Positions 37,647 through 46,443 are shown, counted from the first letter of the stretch. The stretch is 64,000 nt of DNA from Rhizobium esperanzae (GCF_014197615.1 NZ_JACIFY010000021.1:60575-124574); one strand, 5' to 3'. Notes: a model not told the origin generated them from the letters alone. Numbers and translations are program-made.

Positions 37647-38084
37647 ATGATTCCCGTTCGACGCGTCTTCCTGCCCCTGCCTGTCCTGGCCCTGCTCGCG
37701 CTCGCCGGCCCCACCATGGCGCAGGGCGGCAAGAATACGCCGCCTCCGCAGGAGGAGATTGCACCGCCGCCGGCCGTGATCGTGCCCTATGACGACAAGC
37801 TGGCGCGGCTCGCCGAGGTGTTGGGTTCGGTGCATTATCTCAGAACGCTCTGCAAGGCGGCAGGCGGCGACGAATGGCGAAACGGCATGCAGCAGTTGCT
37901 CGATTCGGAGACCGGAGGCGAACAGCAGCGCAGGGAAAAGCTCACGGCGGCCTTCAATCGTGGCTACCGCGCCTTTGCCTCCGTCTATACGGATTGCACC
38001 CCGGCCGCCATCGTGGCAGAAGAGCGCTACCGTAACGAAGGTGCAACACTCGCCACAGAAATTACCTCGCGTTTTGGAAATTGA
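37647..38084 (+). CDS. TIGR02301 family exported protein
   Basis: A 145-residue protein with a signal peptide (FLPLPVLALLALAGPTMAQ, residues about 7-25, cleavage after AQ plausible), then a Pro-rich stretch and a conserved helical part (RLAEVLGSVHYLRTLC, RGYRAFASVYTDCTPAA). Two cysteines in these segments probably form a disulfide. It matches the alphaproteobacterial TIGR02301 family of unknown function. An in-frame ATG at 37623 is an alternative start. Confidence 0.82.
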   Translation: MIPVRRVFLPLPVLALLALAGPTMAQGGKNTPPPQEEIAPPPAVIVPYDDKLARLAEVLGSVHYLRTLCKAAGGDEWRNGMQQLLDSETGGEQQRREKLTAAFNRGYRAFASVYTDCTPAAIVAEERYRNEGATLATEITSRFGN

Positions 38085-38187
38085 CGTTTAATTAACCTGT
38101 TTTCGCATGCGGACGTGTCGTTTTGGGAAAAGGCTGTTAGTGTTGTTAACAGTGCGGTAAGACATGAGAAGTTCTGAGGAAAAGACA

Positions 38188-38445
38188 ATGGAAGCAAGCC
38201 TCAACGAGATCGACGATATGATCGTCCATGAAAAGATGCAGGCGGCTCTGGAATACCAGAACGAGGCTTGGGCCGACGGTATGGCCGACGGAATCGAGAC
38301 TGAGATCATCGCTGATGCCGCTATTGCGCATGCGCTGAGAGAGACGATCAGATTGCACGGGGAAAGCAGCGCCGAAGCCCTGCTTGATTCGCTGCGTGAG
38401 CGCATGCTTGCCGGCGAATTTTCCGCGAACCGCACCCTGCAATAA
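38188..38445 (+). CDS. Conserved small hypothetical protein
   Basis: An 85-residue acidic, mostly helical protein (MEASLNEIDDMIVHEKMQAALEY start; AAIAHALRETIRLHG near the middle; LRERMLAGEFS near the end). GAGGAAAA lies 7 bases before the ATG at 38188, better than the ATG at 38164. No domain recognised. It precedes an exported hypothetical protein by 18 bases and may share its transcript. Confidence 0.72.
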   Translation: MEASLNEIDDMIVHEKMQAALEYQNEAWADGMADGIETEIIADAAIAHALRETIRLHGESSAEALLDSLRERMLAGEFSANRTLQ

Positions 38446-38463
38446 TCGATATCAGAGAGTTTG

Positions 38464-39222
38464 ATGCGCACCGGTAAAGAGAAAGTTTCGCGAATTCCGC
38501 TCGCGCCGGTGCTGCTTGCATTCAGCCTCGCCGCCGGCAATATCTCCCTCGCGCCGGCAGCCTACGCGCTTTCCGAACTGCACAAGATCCCCGGCCAGGC
38601 GGCCAATGACGCCCCGGCTGCGCCGGGAAGCGCTCCGGCACAGAGCCAGCCGCAGAGCGGAACCACTCCCGGCGTTCCCATGGCCGATCCGCTGGTTAAA
38701 AGCCAGAACAATCAGGGTGTCGACAAGACGCCGAGCGCTCAGGATACATCCAAGCCCGTCGAGGTGATCTACGACATCAGCAAGGTACCCGAGCCGGTTC
38801 GCAAGATGCGCGAGCAGATCGTCGAGGCGGCCGCCTCCGGCGATCTCGAACGGCTGCGGCCGCTGATGGGCACCGGCTCCGAGCAGACTCAGGTGACTGT
38901 AGGCGAGCCGACCGACGATCCGATCGGCACGCTGAAGGATCTTTCCGGTGATCCCGACGGAGACGAAATCCTCGCCATCATGCTCGACATCATCTCGACC
39001 GGCTTCGTGCATGTCGGCCAGGGCACGCCCGATGAAATGTATGTCTGGCCCTATTTTGCCGAGAAGGATCTGAAGTCGCTGACGCCGCCGGAGCGCGTCG
39101 AGCTGCTGCGCATCGTCACCGCAGGCGATCTTTCCGATATGCAGGAATTCGGCGGCTATAATTTCTACCGTCTCGGCATCAAGCCGGACGGCAAATGGAA
39201 ATTCTTCACCGCCGGCGATTGA
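38464..39222 (+). CDS. Exported hypothetical protein
   Basis: A 252-residue protein with a signal peptide (hydrophobic APVLLAFSLAAGN around residues 12-25), a Pro/Gln-rich linker to about residue 95, then a conserved-looking globular part: VPEPVRKMREQIVEAAASGDLERLRPLMG and PYFAEKDLKSLTPPERVELLRIV. The end (NFYRLGIKPDGKWKFFTAGD) resembles small beta domains of periplasmic proteins. No function can be assigned. The frame can begin at a TTG three bases earlier. Confidence 0.75.
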   Translation: MRTGKEKVSRIPLAPVLLAFSLAAGNISLAPAAYALSELHKIPGQAANDAPAAPGSAPAQSQPQSGTTPGVPMADPLVKSQNNQGVDKTPSAQDTSKPVEVIYDISKVPEPVRKMREQIVEAAASGDLERLRPLMGTGSEQTQVTVGEPTDDPIGTLKDLSGDPDGDEILAIMLDIISTGFVHVGQGTPDEMYVWPYFAEKDLKSLTPPERVELLRIVTAGDLSDMQEFGGYNFYRLGIKPDGKWKFFTAGD

Positions 39223-39319
39223 CGCGCTTCGGCCTGCGCCCTTGGCGTCTCGCATGGCGCTTGCGATCCACCTCGCGAAGACATACCTCTGAGCGATGAC
39301 CAACGCGACAGGTTCCGCC

Positions 39320-40201
39320 ATGCCAGCCGTATTCCTGAAAAACCGCTCCTTGCTCACTGTCAGCGGCGCGGAAGCCCAATCCTTCCTGCAGAACCTGATC
39401 ACCACCGATATCGCCGCGCTTGGGCCCGACGAAGCCCGCCCCGGGGCGCTGCTGACGCCGCAGGGCAAGATCCTGTTCGATTTCATGATCTGGCGGGAGG
39501 GCGACGGCTACACGATCGAAACGGACACCGACCAGCGTGATGGCCTGCTCAAGCGGCTGACGATGTACAAGCTGCGCGCCGCCGTGACGCTCGCGCCGCG
39601 CGTCGAGCAAGGTATCACCGTTTCCTGGGGCGAGGATGCCGACAGGATCGAGAATGGCCAAGATAGCCAGGGCGCCCGAGGCAGCCAGGGCGCCTGGGAC
39701 AGTCGCTTCGCCAAGGCGGGCGTCACACTCATTCGCCGGGCGGGAAAACACGGCGACGGCGTGCAAGCGCTCTACGACGCGCTGCGGATCCGCCTCGGCA
39801 TCGTCACCTCCGGATCGGACTTCGCCCTGCAGGACGCCTTCCCGCATGACGTGCTGATGGATTTCAACGGCGGCCTCTCCTTCCGAAAGGGCTGCTATGT
39901 CGGCCAGGAGGTCGTCTCGCGCATGCAGCACCGCGGCACCGCGCGCCGGCGTGTCGTGACCGTTTCCGCCATCACAGCCCTGCCGGGAACCGGAACCGAG
40001 ATTACCGCCGCCGGCAAGCCTCTGGGCACACTCGGTTCGGTCGAAGGCAACCATGGACTGGCGATCGTGCGTATCGACCGCGCCGGCGCCGCGATGGCGG
40101 CAGGCACGCCGCTGCTCGCCGGCGAAACACCCGTTTCCCTGGTCCTGCCGGAATGGTCCGGCCTCGCCTTTCCCACCAGTGCCGACGAGGCCAGCGCGTG
40201 A
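39320..40201 (+). CDS. ygfZ: YgfZ/GcvT-domain folate-binding protein
   Basis: Folate-binding protein that assists maturation of iron-sulfur enzymes. The 293-residue protein has a GcvT-like N-terminal domain (VFLKNRSLLTVSGAEAQSFLQNL) and the YgfZ signature KGCYVGQEVVSRMQHRG near residue 190, with the conserved Cys. An 18-base tandem duplication at 39665-39700 adds a SQGARG/SQGAWD stretch in a loop. The ATG at 39296 is an alternative start. Its stop overlaps the following GTG (GTGA), so it leads a three-gene coupled operon. Confidence 0.9.
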   Translation: MPAVFLKNRSLLTVSGAEAQSFLQNLITTDIAALGPDEARPGALLTPQGKILFDFMIWREGDGYTIETDTDQRDGLLKRLTMYKLRAAVTLAPRVEQGITVSWGEDADRIENGQDSQGARGSQGAWDSRFAKAGVTLIRRAGKHGDGVQALYDALRIRLGIVTSGSDFALQDAFPHDVLMDFNGGLSFRKGCYVGQEVVSRMQHRGTARRRVVTVSAITALPGTGTEITAAGKPLGTLGSVEGNHGLAIVRIDRAGAAMAAGTPLLAGETPVSLVLPEWSGLAFPTSADEASA

Positions 40202-40806
40202 CAGCGGCGAAAGCTCCGCGTGCCTGGCAACGCATGCTGTCCGGGCGCAGGCTCGACCTGCTCGACCCCTCGCCGCTCGACGTCGAACTCGCCGACATCG
40301 CTCATGGGCTGGCGCGCGTCGCCCGCTGGAACGGCCAGACGTCGGGCGATCATGCTTTTTCGGTGGCGCAGCACAGTCTCGTCGTCGAAGATATTTTCCG
40401 CCGCGTCAACGATGCCCGGCCGCAGGAGTGTCTGATGGCCCTGCTGCATGATGCGCCCGAATATGTGATCGGCGATATGATCTCGCCGTTCAAATCGGTG
40501 GTCGGCGGCGGCTACAAGACGGTGGAAACGCGGCTGGAGGCCGCCGTGCACCTGCGCTTCGGCCTGCCGCCACATCCCTCGCGCGACCTCAAGGAGCGAA
40601 TCAAGAAGGCCGACACGATCGCCGCCTATTTCGAGGCGACGGTGCTCGCCGGCTTCACGCCCGCCGAGGCGCAGAAATTCTTCGGCCAGCCGCGCGGCAT
40701 CAGCAGGGAAATGCTGATGATGGAACCGCTGCCGGCGGTCGAAGCGCAGCGGCTGTTCTGCGAGCGCTTCGCGGCAATCGAAGCCGAGCGGGAGATGGTA
40801 TCGTGA
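40198..40806 (+). CDS. HD-domain phosphohydrolase (YfbR-like)
   Basis: A 202-residue metal-dependent phosphohydrolase, likely a 5'-nucleotidase type. The HD motif is complete: His in GDHAFSVAQHS near residue 57, HD in LLHDAPEY near 85, and Asp in KADTIAAYFEA near 142. It begins with GTG overlapping the ygfZ stop (40198-40201) and ends overlapping the next GTG (40803-40806). A longer frame from 40153 lies inside ygfZ. Confidence 0.87.
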   Translation: MTAAKAPRAWQRMLSGRRLDLLDPSPLDVELADIAHGLARVARWNGQTSGDHAFSVAQHSLVVEDIFRRVNDARPQECLMALLHDAPEYVIGDMISPFKSVVGGGYKTVETRLEAAVHLRFGLPPHPSRDLKERIKKADTIAAYFEATVLAGFTPAEAQKFFGQPRGISREMLMMEPLPAVEAQRLFCERFAAIEAEREMVS

Positions 40807-41333
40807 GCTTCATCGTCGTCTCACCGCTGTCGCGCATCACGGAGATGGCCGTGCGCCATAAGGCGCGTGACATGATCAGCCTGATCGCCAGGGAACAGGC
40901 TTTTCACCGACCGGGCGTGATCGCGGCCGATCGTCATCTGACACTTGCGATGAACGACATCGCCTTCAAGGGTACCGGCGGTCTCGTGGCGCCCGACGAG
41001 ACGCATGTCCGCGGGCTTATCGACTTTGCCGCATCGTGGCGGCAGGAGACGCCGCTGCTCATCCATTGCTGGATGGGCGTGTCGCGATCGCCGGCGGCAG
41101 CCCTGATCGCAGCCCTTTCGCTTGCACCCGAGCAGAGCGAGGAAGGCCTTGCCCGCCGGCTGCGAACCGCCTCGCCTTTCGCCACTCCGAATGCCCGGCT
41201 GATCGAGATCGGCGACACCCTGCTGAACCGCGGCGGCCGGCTGGTTGCAGCGGTTCGAGCAATCGGACGCGGTGCTGATGCCGACGGCAACGCGCCCTTC
41301 GTGCTGGCGATCCGGGATGCCGCCTGCGGTTGA
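40803..41333 (+). CDS. Protein tyrosine/dual-specificity phosphatase-like protein
   Basis: A 176-residue cysteine phosphatase. The P-loop HCWMGVSRS has the catalytic Cys89 and Arg95 (C-x5-R), and DETHVRGLIDFA precedes it. Such small proteins are often found in rhizobia after an HD-hydrolase gene. The GTG start overlaps the previous stop by four bases, so it is translationally coupled. Natural substrate unknown. Confidence 0.87.
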   Translation: MSFIVVSPLSRITEMAVRHKARDMISLIAREQAFHRPGVIAADRHLTLAMNDIAFKGTGGLVAPDETHVRGLIDFAASWRQETPLLIHCWMGVSRSPAAALIAALSLAPEQSEEGLARRLRTASPFATPNARLIEIGDTLLNRGGRLVAAVRAIGRGADADGNAPFVLAIRDAACG

Positions 41334-41390
41334 CGCTGCCGCCAGCCGCTCCATCTAGGCCCCGATCAAGCACAACGACAGGGCCAGATC

Positions 41391-42401
41391 ATGGAACAAC
41401 AGGCAGCCGATGTCCTTCTCGCCACGCAAACGGCGCTCAGCCAGGCGAGCGCGCTGGCGGTGCAATATTCCTTCTCCGTCCTCGGGGCGGTGATCCTGCT
41501 TGTTCTCGGCTGGACACTTGCCGGTTTTGCCAGCCGCTGGGCCTATGAAGGCCTGTCGCGCGTCCATGGCATAGACGAGACGCTGGCGCGATTCTTCACC
41601 AATGTGCTGCGCTACGCACTGCTCATCCTGGTGTTCATCACCGTGCTCGGCCAATTCGGCGTTCAGACGGCTTCCATCATCGCGGCACTCGGCGCAGCCG
41701 GCCTCGCGATCGGACTGGCACTGCAAGGGACGCTGCAGAATATCGCCGCCGGCATCATGCTCCTGATCCTCAGGCCGTTCCGCGTCGGCGAATATATCGA
41801 GACCAGCAGCGTCGCCGGCACGGTGCGTGAAATCGGATTGTTTGCAACCGAACTCAGAACCACCGACGGACTTTATCGGCTGGCGCCGAATTCGACGCTC
41901 TGGAATACGCCGATCACCAATTTCAGCCGCGAGGCCACCCGGCAGAACGAACTGAAGATCAAGGTCGCCGATGAGGATGACCTCGATCAGGCGATGGAAA
42001 GATTGATGGGTCTGGCCAAAGCCGATTCGCGGGTGCTGCCATCACCGGCACCAAGCGTCTTCATCGACAGTATCGGCGACAACGCGATCGTCGTGACGCT
42101 GCGCTACTGGGCAAAGACCGGTGACTGGTGGGTGGTCAGCCGTGACATGGTCAAGCGGGTAAAACTCGCCTTCGACGAGAAGGCAAACGACAAACCGGCC
42201 GTAGTAGCGGATGTATCGGACGCTGCCCCGGCAAACATCTCCAGCGGCCGGGCGACGGCCAAAAGCCGGCGCCGACGCGGCAATAAGACATGCAGAATTT
42301 ATGCCCAATCGATTCCGACTGAGGAACTTGTGCCAGCCGGTTATTGGATGACGCCGCAGGACAACCTTTCTCCGGCATCACCGGAAGGCTGGCTGCGATA
42401 A
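41391..42401 (+). CDS. MscS family mechanosensitive channel (unusual C-terminus)
   Basis: Small-conductance mechanosensitive channel subunit, heptameric in the inner membrane. Three transmembrane helices lie in the first 110 residues, with the pore helix GAAGLAIGLALQGTLQNIAAGIMLLILRPFRVGEYIE, followed by the beta domain (NSTLWNTPITNFSREATRQ) and an alpha/beta domain to KRVKLAFDEK near residue 263. The final 70 residues do not look like the usual short end (IPFPQ type) and run 61 bases into the opposite-strand sodC gene, so the tail may be the result of a frameshift or recombination. Confidence 0.85.
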   Translation: MEQQAADVLLATQTALSQASALAVQYSFSVLGAVILLVLGWTLAGFASRWAYEGLSRVHGIDETLARFFTNVLRYALLILVFITVLGQFGVQTASIIAALGAAGLAIGLALQGTLQNIAAGIMLLILRPFRVGEYIETSSVAGTVREIGLFATELRTTDGLYRLAPNSTLWNTPITNFSREATRQNELKIKVADEDDLDQAMERLMGLAKADSRVLPSPAPSVFIDSIGDNAIVVTLRYWAKTGDWWVVSRDMVKRVKLAFDEKANDKPAVVADVSDAAPANISSGRATAKSRRRRGNKTCRIYAQSIPTEELVPAGYWMTPQDNLSPASPEGWLR

Positions 42402-42856
42402 TCATCCGAATTGGCGTGCACCATCAATGCGCGGCCGCGAATGCCGTCTGTCTTGCCGTCGAGCGTGACCATGCTGTCGAAGACCTGCGCCCGGAGTATC
42501 CCGTCCTGTCCGACATATTGATTGGGCAGATCGCCGGCATGCGGCCCCTTGGCGGCAAGGATGCCGTGCTCGGCCTTCCCGGGGTTGAAGTGGCCGCCGG
42601 CCGATTCGTGGTGAGTTGCCGCGTCGCAGCGGCCGGTCTCATGAACATGGAAGGCCACCCATTTGTTCGCCGGCAGTCCCGATATCTCGACTTCGATCAG
42701 GACGCCGCCATTGGCGGCAGCCGTCAGCTGCGCGCGGCCGTCTTCCTTGCCGTCCTTGCCGACGAAATTGGCGATCGCCGTCTGCTTGTCCTGAGCGCCC
42801 GCCGGCAATGCAACGGCAAGCAGGCTCAGGGCGGCGATGGTGCACATGGCTTTCAT
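42341..42856 (-). CDS. sodC: Cu/Zn superoxide dismutase (periplasmic)
   Basis: Dismutates superoxide in the periplasm. The 171-residue protein has a signal peptide (about residues 1-21, ending AGA), the copper/zinc loop WVAFHVHETGRCD with HESAGGHFNP, the bridging region HGILAAKGPHAGDLPN, and RALMVHANSDDY. The Cys pair (ETGRC and SCGVI) would form the structural disulfide. GGAGA precedes the ATG. The 3' end overlaps the tail of the convergent mscS gene. Confidence 0.95.
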   Translation of the reverse strand: MKAMCTIAALSLLAVALPAGAQDKQTAIANFVGKDGKEDGRAQLTAAANGGVLIEVEISGLPANKWVAFHVHETGRCDAATHHESAGGHFNPGKAEHGILAAKGPHAGDLPNQYVGQDGILRAQVFDSMVTLDGKTDGIRGRALMVHANSDDYRSQPSGDAGERLSCGVIQ

Positions 42857-42935
42857 GGAGATCTCCTTCCGTCCGGTTGTCCTTCTGAACGTGTCAGCCC
42901 GGAAGGTGTTCCTGATCGAGGGACCTCAGACAGCA

Positions 42936-42961
42936 AAAGCCGGCCAAACGGCCGGCTTGCA
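42936..42961 (-). terminator. Terminator of EF-hand gene
   Basis: AGCCGGCC and GGCCGGCT flank an AAAC loop, a perfect 8-base stem (42939-42958). Read on the minus strand, TTTTG follows the stem. It lies about 23 bases after the EF-hand stop and separates it from sodC. Confidence 0.85.
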
Positions 42962-42983
42962 GATCGCCCGATTCGGGAGTGGA

Positions 42984-43325
42984 TCAGGCGACGGCGTTAA
43001 AATCGAACTGGCCGTAGGTATTGCGGTAGACCACGTCCGACTGCTCACCCGAGGCTGGCGCAGTCTGCTGCAAAGGATAGGGAACGGCGATATTGCTTGC
43101 TGTGCCGCTGTCACGCGTGTCCATCATCAGCGCAATCAGGCTGCCGGAAAATCTCGGCTGGGTCTCGTTGGTCCTGTCGTCTTCCAGGAGTTCCTTGATG
43201 ATGCCGGGCTTCTCATCGGCGGCGCGTTCGCCGCGGCTGAGGACGCCGTCGCCATTGGAATCAAGCCGGGAAAGCGTCGCCAGATAAGCATATGAAGTAT
43301 CGGAAACGGATGTGGTGCTGGTCAT
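42984..43325 (-). CDS. EF-hand domain protein
   Basis: A 113-residue protein with one canonical calcium loop at residues 22-33 (DSNGDGVLSRGE; ligands D22, N24, D26, S30, E33). The rest is low in recognisable features; the C-terminus (SGEQSDVVYRNTYGQFDFNAVA) is hydrophilic. No signal peptide is evident. GGAGG lies 5 bases before the ATG at 43325; the frame extends to 43337. A CtrA-type site lies about 110 bases upstream. Confidence 0.8.
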   Translation of the reverse strand: MTSTTSVSDTSYAYLATLSRLDSNGDGVLSRGERAADEKPGIIKELLEDDRTNETQPRFSGSLIALMMDTRDSGTASNIAVPYPLQQTAPASGEQSDVVYRNTYGQFDFNAVA

Positions 43326-43337
43326 ACAAACCTCCAT

Positions 43338-43763
43338 TCACCGCCTTTTGCCGGTGGTGTTTGTACGCAATACGAAGGTGGAAAATCACTGTTGACTCGC
43401 TGGTTAAACTGATTTGCGCAGTGCGTCAATAAGTTGTTAACTTCTTATTAACGATGATTGACAACGGTTAACGGAATGCCGTGACGCCAGCCTTCCGCCT
43501 GCGTCGAATGAAGGGGACCTCGCGGTATTTCAGCGATTTTTCACATATAAAACAAAAGTCTAACGACGTGCCGTCGCTGCTGCACTGCAACCGAATATTA
43601 ATCCGGCCCATCCAGAATAGGTGTCACGAGACACCACCCAGGCGTTTAACCTATAAAAAATCAATTCAATGTTCATTTTGGAAAGGCTTTCCGACGCCAT
43701 GAGGTACGTCCATCAACAAGAGACTACCAATACCGCCGCAGCCGTCCTGCCGGAAGCATCTCC
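43338..43763. other. 426-base A+T-rich divergent gap
   Basis: Between the EF-hand (minus) and GGDEF/EAL (plus) genes. It contains a perfect TTAA-N7-TTAAC site at 43437-43452 and further TTAA runs, and is much richer in A+T than its surroundings. A 73-codon frame at 43481 lacks a ribosome site and coding character, so no gene is called. Confidence 0.65.
43437..43452. promoter_or_regulatory. Putative CtrA-binding site
   Basis: TTAA (43437-43440), seven bases, TTAAC (43448-43452): a perfect match to the TTAA-N7-TTAA(C) consensus of the cell-cycle regulator CtrA known in alphaproteobacteria. It is about 112 bases upstream of the EF-hand start and 312 upstream of the GGDEF/EAL start. Occupancy is unproven. 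Confidence 0.5.
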
Positions 43764-45641
43764 ATGAAAGCTGAAGCGCTCTTCTGGCAGCAATGCAGCC
43801 AGGCCGTGACGGCCGATGGATCGGTCGATGCGCAGCGTCTGATGGAGCTTGTGATCGCGACCTATCGCGTCCATGAAAGTGACTATGACGAAGTCGAGCG
43901 AAGCGCGGAAACCCTGCTTCAGGAAAACCATGCGCTGAGAGGCAATATATCCGCCCTCAGCCAGGCGTTCGACGGACAGCAGAGACTCTTCGAAATCATT
44001 CTCAACAATCTGCCACTCGGCCTTAGCGTCTTCGACGCAGATCAGCGGCTGACGCTTTCCAACATTCGCTTCGCTCAACTCTTCGGCCTGACGCAGGACG
44101 ATGTCACCGTCGGCGCGACCATCACCGATCTCATCGCCAAAATGCGCGGTGCGGAGGGCGCCGGCGCCAAGTCCGGCCGGCGGATCGGCCGACATTCCGC
44201 CGCGATCGCAACAAGCGGCAGTATCCGTCGACGCGAGTGGCTGATGGACGACGGCCGCACCATCCAGAGCATGGTGACCATCCTTGCCGACGGCAGCAGC
44301 ATCGCCATGCATGCCGATATTACCGAGGATCGAAAAGCGGCCGAGCGTATCACCTATCTCGCCCACCATGATCCGTTGACCGGCCTTCCGAACCGTATCC
44401 ATTTCCGCGAGCAGGTCGATGCGGCGCTCATCGAGCGCAAGCCGGACGGACAGATTGCCCTCGTTCACCTCAATCTCGACCGATTCAAATCGATCAACAA
44501 TACGATGGGCGTATCGGTCGGCGACAAGATCCTGCAACAGGTCGCCGAGCGGATCCGAGCCCTGGCCGGTTCAAAGAACGTCCTGGCGCGCCTCGGCTCG
44601 GATGAATTCGCCATCCTGCAGGCAGGCAGACAGCAGCCGTGGAACGTGACCACCCTAGCCGAGCAGATCCGCGACGAGCTTTCGGAGCCATTTTTCCACG
44701 GCGAGAAACAAGTGGAGCTCAGCGTCTCCATGGGGATCGCAATTGCCCCTGGTGATGGCGAGGAAACCGATATCCTGCTGAAGCATGCCGGCGTGGCGCT
44801 GTCGCATGCCAAGGCCGACGGGCGCAAACGCCAGCGTTTCTTCGACAGTCAGATGGAAGCGCAGATGCAACTGCGCCACGCGCTCGAGGCAGATCTCAGA
44901 GCGGCCGTTGAGAACGACGAATTCGAGCTGCATTACCAGCCGCTCTATGACCTCTCGCAACGGCGCATCTGCGGCTTCGAGGCTCTCATCCGCTGGAATC
45001 ACCCCGTCCGCGGCCGCGTCCCGCCGATGGATTTCATTCCGCTAGCCGAAGAAGTCGGCCTCATCGTCGATATCGGCCGCTGGGTTCTGCGCCGAGCCTG
45101 CAGCGATGCGGCGCAATGGCCGGAAGACATCAAGGTCGCCGTCAACGTTTCCGCAATCCAATTCAGCGGCAGCGACCTGACCAAGGACGTCGGCGAAGCG
45201 CTTGCCGCCGCCTCGTTGTCGCCGTCGCGGCTCGAACTCGAAATCACCGAGAGCGTGCTGATGGAGAATCTCGACGAGGTGCTGCCGATCCTGCATGCGC
45301 TGAAGGAGCGCGGCATCCGCATTTCGATGGACGATTTCGGCACCGGCTATTCCTCGCTGAGCTATCTCTCCAGCTTTCCCTTCGACAAGATCAAGATCGA
45401 CAAGTCCTTCGTCAGCGACATCGCCGGCAACAAGGAAGCGCATGCGCTCATGCACGCGATCATCCTGCTCGGCGATGCGCTCGGCATGCGCGTCACCGTC
45501 GAGGGCGTCGAGACGGCCGCGCAGCTGACGCTGCTCGAATGCGAGGAATGCGACGAGATCCAGGGCTACCATATCAGTCCACCGAGACCGGCGCGCGACG
45601 TGCCCCACCTTCTCTCCCTGCCGCCGAGAACGGCGGCGTGA
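43764..45641 (+). CDS. PAS-GGDEF-EAL cyclic-di-GMP protein
   Basis: A 625-residue cytosolic c-di-GMP protein. A helical N-terminus (1-70) is followed by a PAS domain (about 75-195; FEIILNNLPLGLSVFDADQRL), a GGDEF domain (from DPLTGLPNR at about 203) and an EAL domain. The cyclase signature is GSDEF (278-282) instead of GGDEF, suggesting weak or no synthesis. The EAL side is complete: EAL at 406-408, EITES, DDFGTGYSS, KIDKSF and VEGVET. A phosphodiesterase, perhaps with a regulatory GGDEF, is the best guess. Confidence 0.9.
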   Translation: MKAEALFWQQCSQAVTADGSVDAQRLMELVIATYRVHESDYDEVERSAETLLQENHALRGNISALSQAFDGQQRLFEIILNNLPLGLSVFDADQRLTLSNIRFAQLFGLTQDDVTVGATITDLIAKMRGAEGAGAKSGRRIGRHSAAIATSGSIRRREWLMDDGRTIQSMVTILADGSSIAMHADITEDRKAAERITYLAHHDPLTGLPNRIHFREQVDAALIERKPDGQIALVHLNLDRFKSINNTMGVSVGDKILQQVAERIRALAGSKNVLARLGSDEFAILQAGRQQPWNVTTLAEQIRDELSEPFFHGEKQVELSVSMGIAIAPGDGEETDILLKHAGVALSHAKADGRKRQRFFDSQMEAQMQLRHALEADLRAAVENDEFELHYQPLYDLSQRRICGFEALIRWNHPVRGRVPPMDFIPLAEEVGLIVDIGRWVLRRACSDAAQWPEDIKVAVNVSAIQFSGSDLTKDVGEALAAASLSPSRLELEITESVLMENLDEVLPILHALKERGIRISMDDFGTGYSSLSYLSSFPFDKIKIDKSFVSDIAGNKEAHALMHAIILLGDALGMRVTVEGVETAAQLTLLECEECDEIQGYHISPPRPARDVPHLLSLPPRTAA

Positions 45642-45783
45642 TGCGTCTTCCTGAAACCAGGCGCTGAGATCGGCGCGATTGCGACTCGCACGGCAAGCCG
45701 CTAGAAAATCGACGGCGATTGCGGCGGCGTCCCTGTCGCATGCTTGGCGGTGTTGGCTTGCAGCCGATGCTTTAATCTTCCTC

Positions 45784-46443
45784 ATGACAGGTGGCGCGAT
45801 GTTCGAGGCTGAAGCCTTCTCCCCTCATGAAACGCTGGCGGCGGCGCTAATTGCGCATGCGGCCGATGGCGACGACGGCTCGCACGATCTTGCCCATATC
45901 CTGCGCGTCTTTCGCAACGCCATGCGCATCCATGCTGGAGAAGGCGGCGACGGGCGGATTCTTGCCGCTTCCGTGCTGCTGCACGACTGCGTCGCCGTCG
46001 AGAAGAATTCGCCGCTGCGGGCAAAAGCATCGGCCTTGGCGGCGGAAAAAGCATCGGCGATCCTGGCGGACCTCGGCTGGAGCGGCAGGGATATCGAGGC
46101 TGCGGCGCATGCAATCACCGCGCATAGTTTTTCGGCCGGGGTGGCGCCACAGACCCTGGAGGCGAAGATCCTGCAGGATGCCGACCGGCTGGACGCAATC
46201 GGCATGGTCGGCGCCGCCCGCTGTTTTTATATCGCCGGACGACTGGGATCGGGGCTCTACGATCCGTTCGATCCGGCGGCGGAACACCGCCCGCTCGACG
46301 ATAAGCGTTATGCCATTGACCACTTCCAGACGAAGCTGTTCAAGCTGGCGGAAGGGTTCCAGACCGAGACCGGCCGCAGGCTGGCGGCCGCGCGCGACAA
46401 AAGCCTGCGCGATTTCCTCTCGGCATTCATGGATGAAATCTAG
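45784..46443 (+). CDS. HD-domain phosphohydrolase (YedJ-like)
   Basis: A 219-residue HD-superfamily protein. Conserved metal ligands are seen in SHDLAHILRVFRNA, LLHDCVAVEKN and LQDADRLDAIGMVGAARCF, with the PFDPAAEHRPLDDKRYAIDHF segment typical of the YedJ group, whose members act on nucleotides. The substrate is unknown. The frame opens at 45679, but the family start is near MTGGAMFEAE at 45784. Confidence 0.87.
   Translation: MTGGAMFEAEAFSPHETLAAALIAHAADGDDGSHDLAHILRVFRNAMRIHAGEGGDGRILAASVLLHDCVAVEKNSPLRAKASALAAEKASAILADLGWSGRDIEAAAHAITAHSFSAGVAPQTLEAKILQDADRLDAIGMVGAARCFYIAGRLGSGLYDPFDPAAEHRPLDDKRYAIDHFQTKLFKLAEGFQTETGRRLAAARDKSLRDFLSAFMDEI

Noticed and set aside
43481..43702. Plus-strand frame of 73 codons in the A+T-rich gap
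   Set aside because: No ribosome site, non-coding codon use, and lies over probable regulatory DNA.
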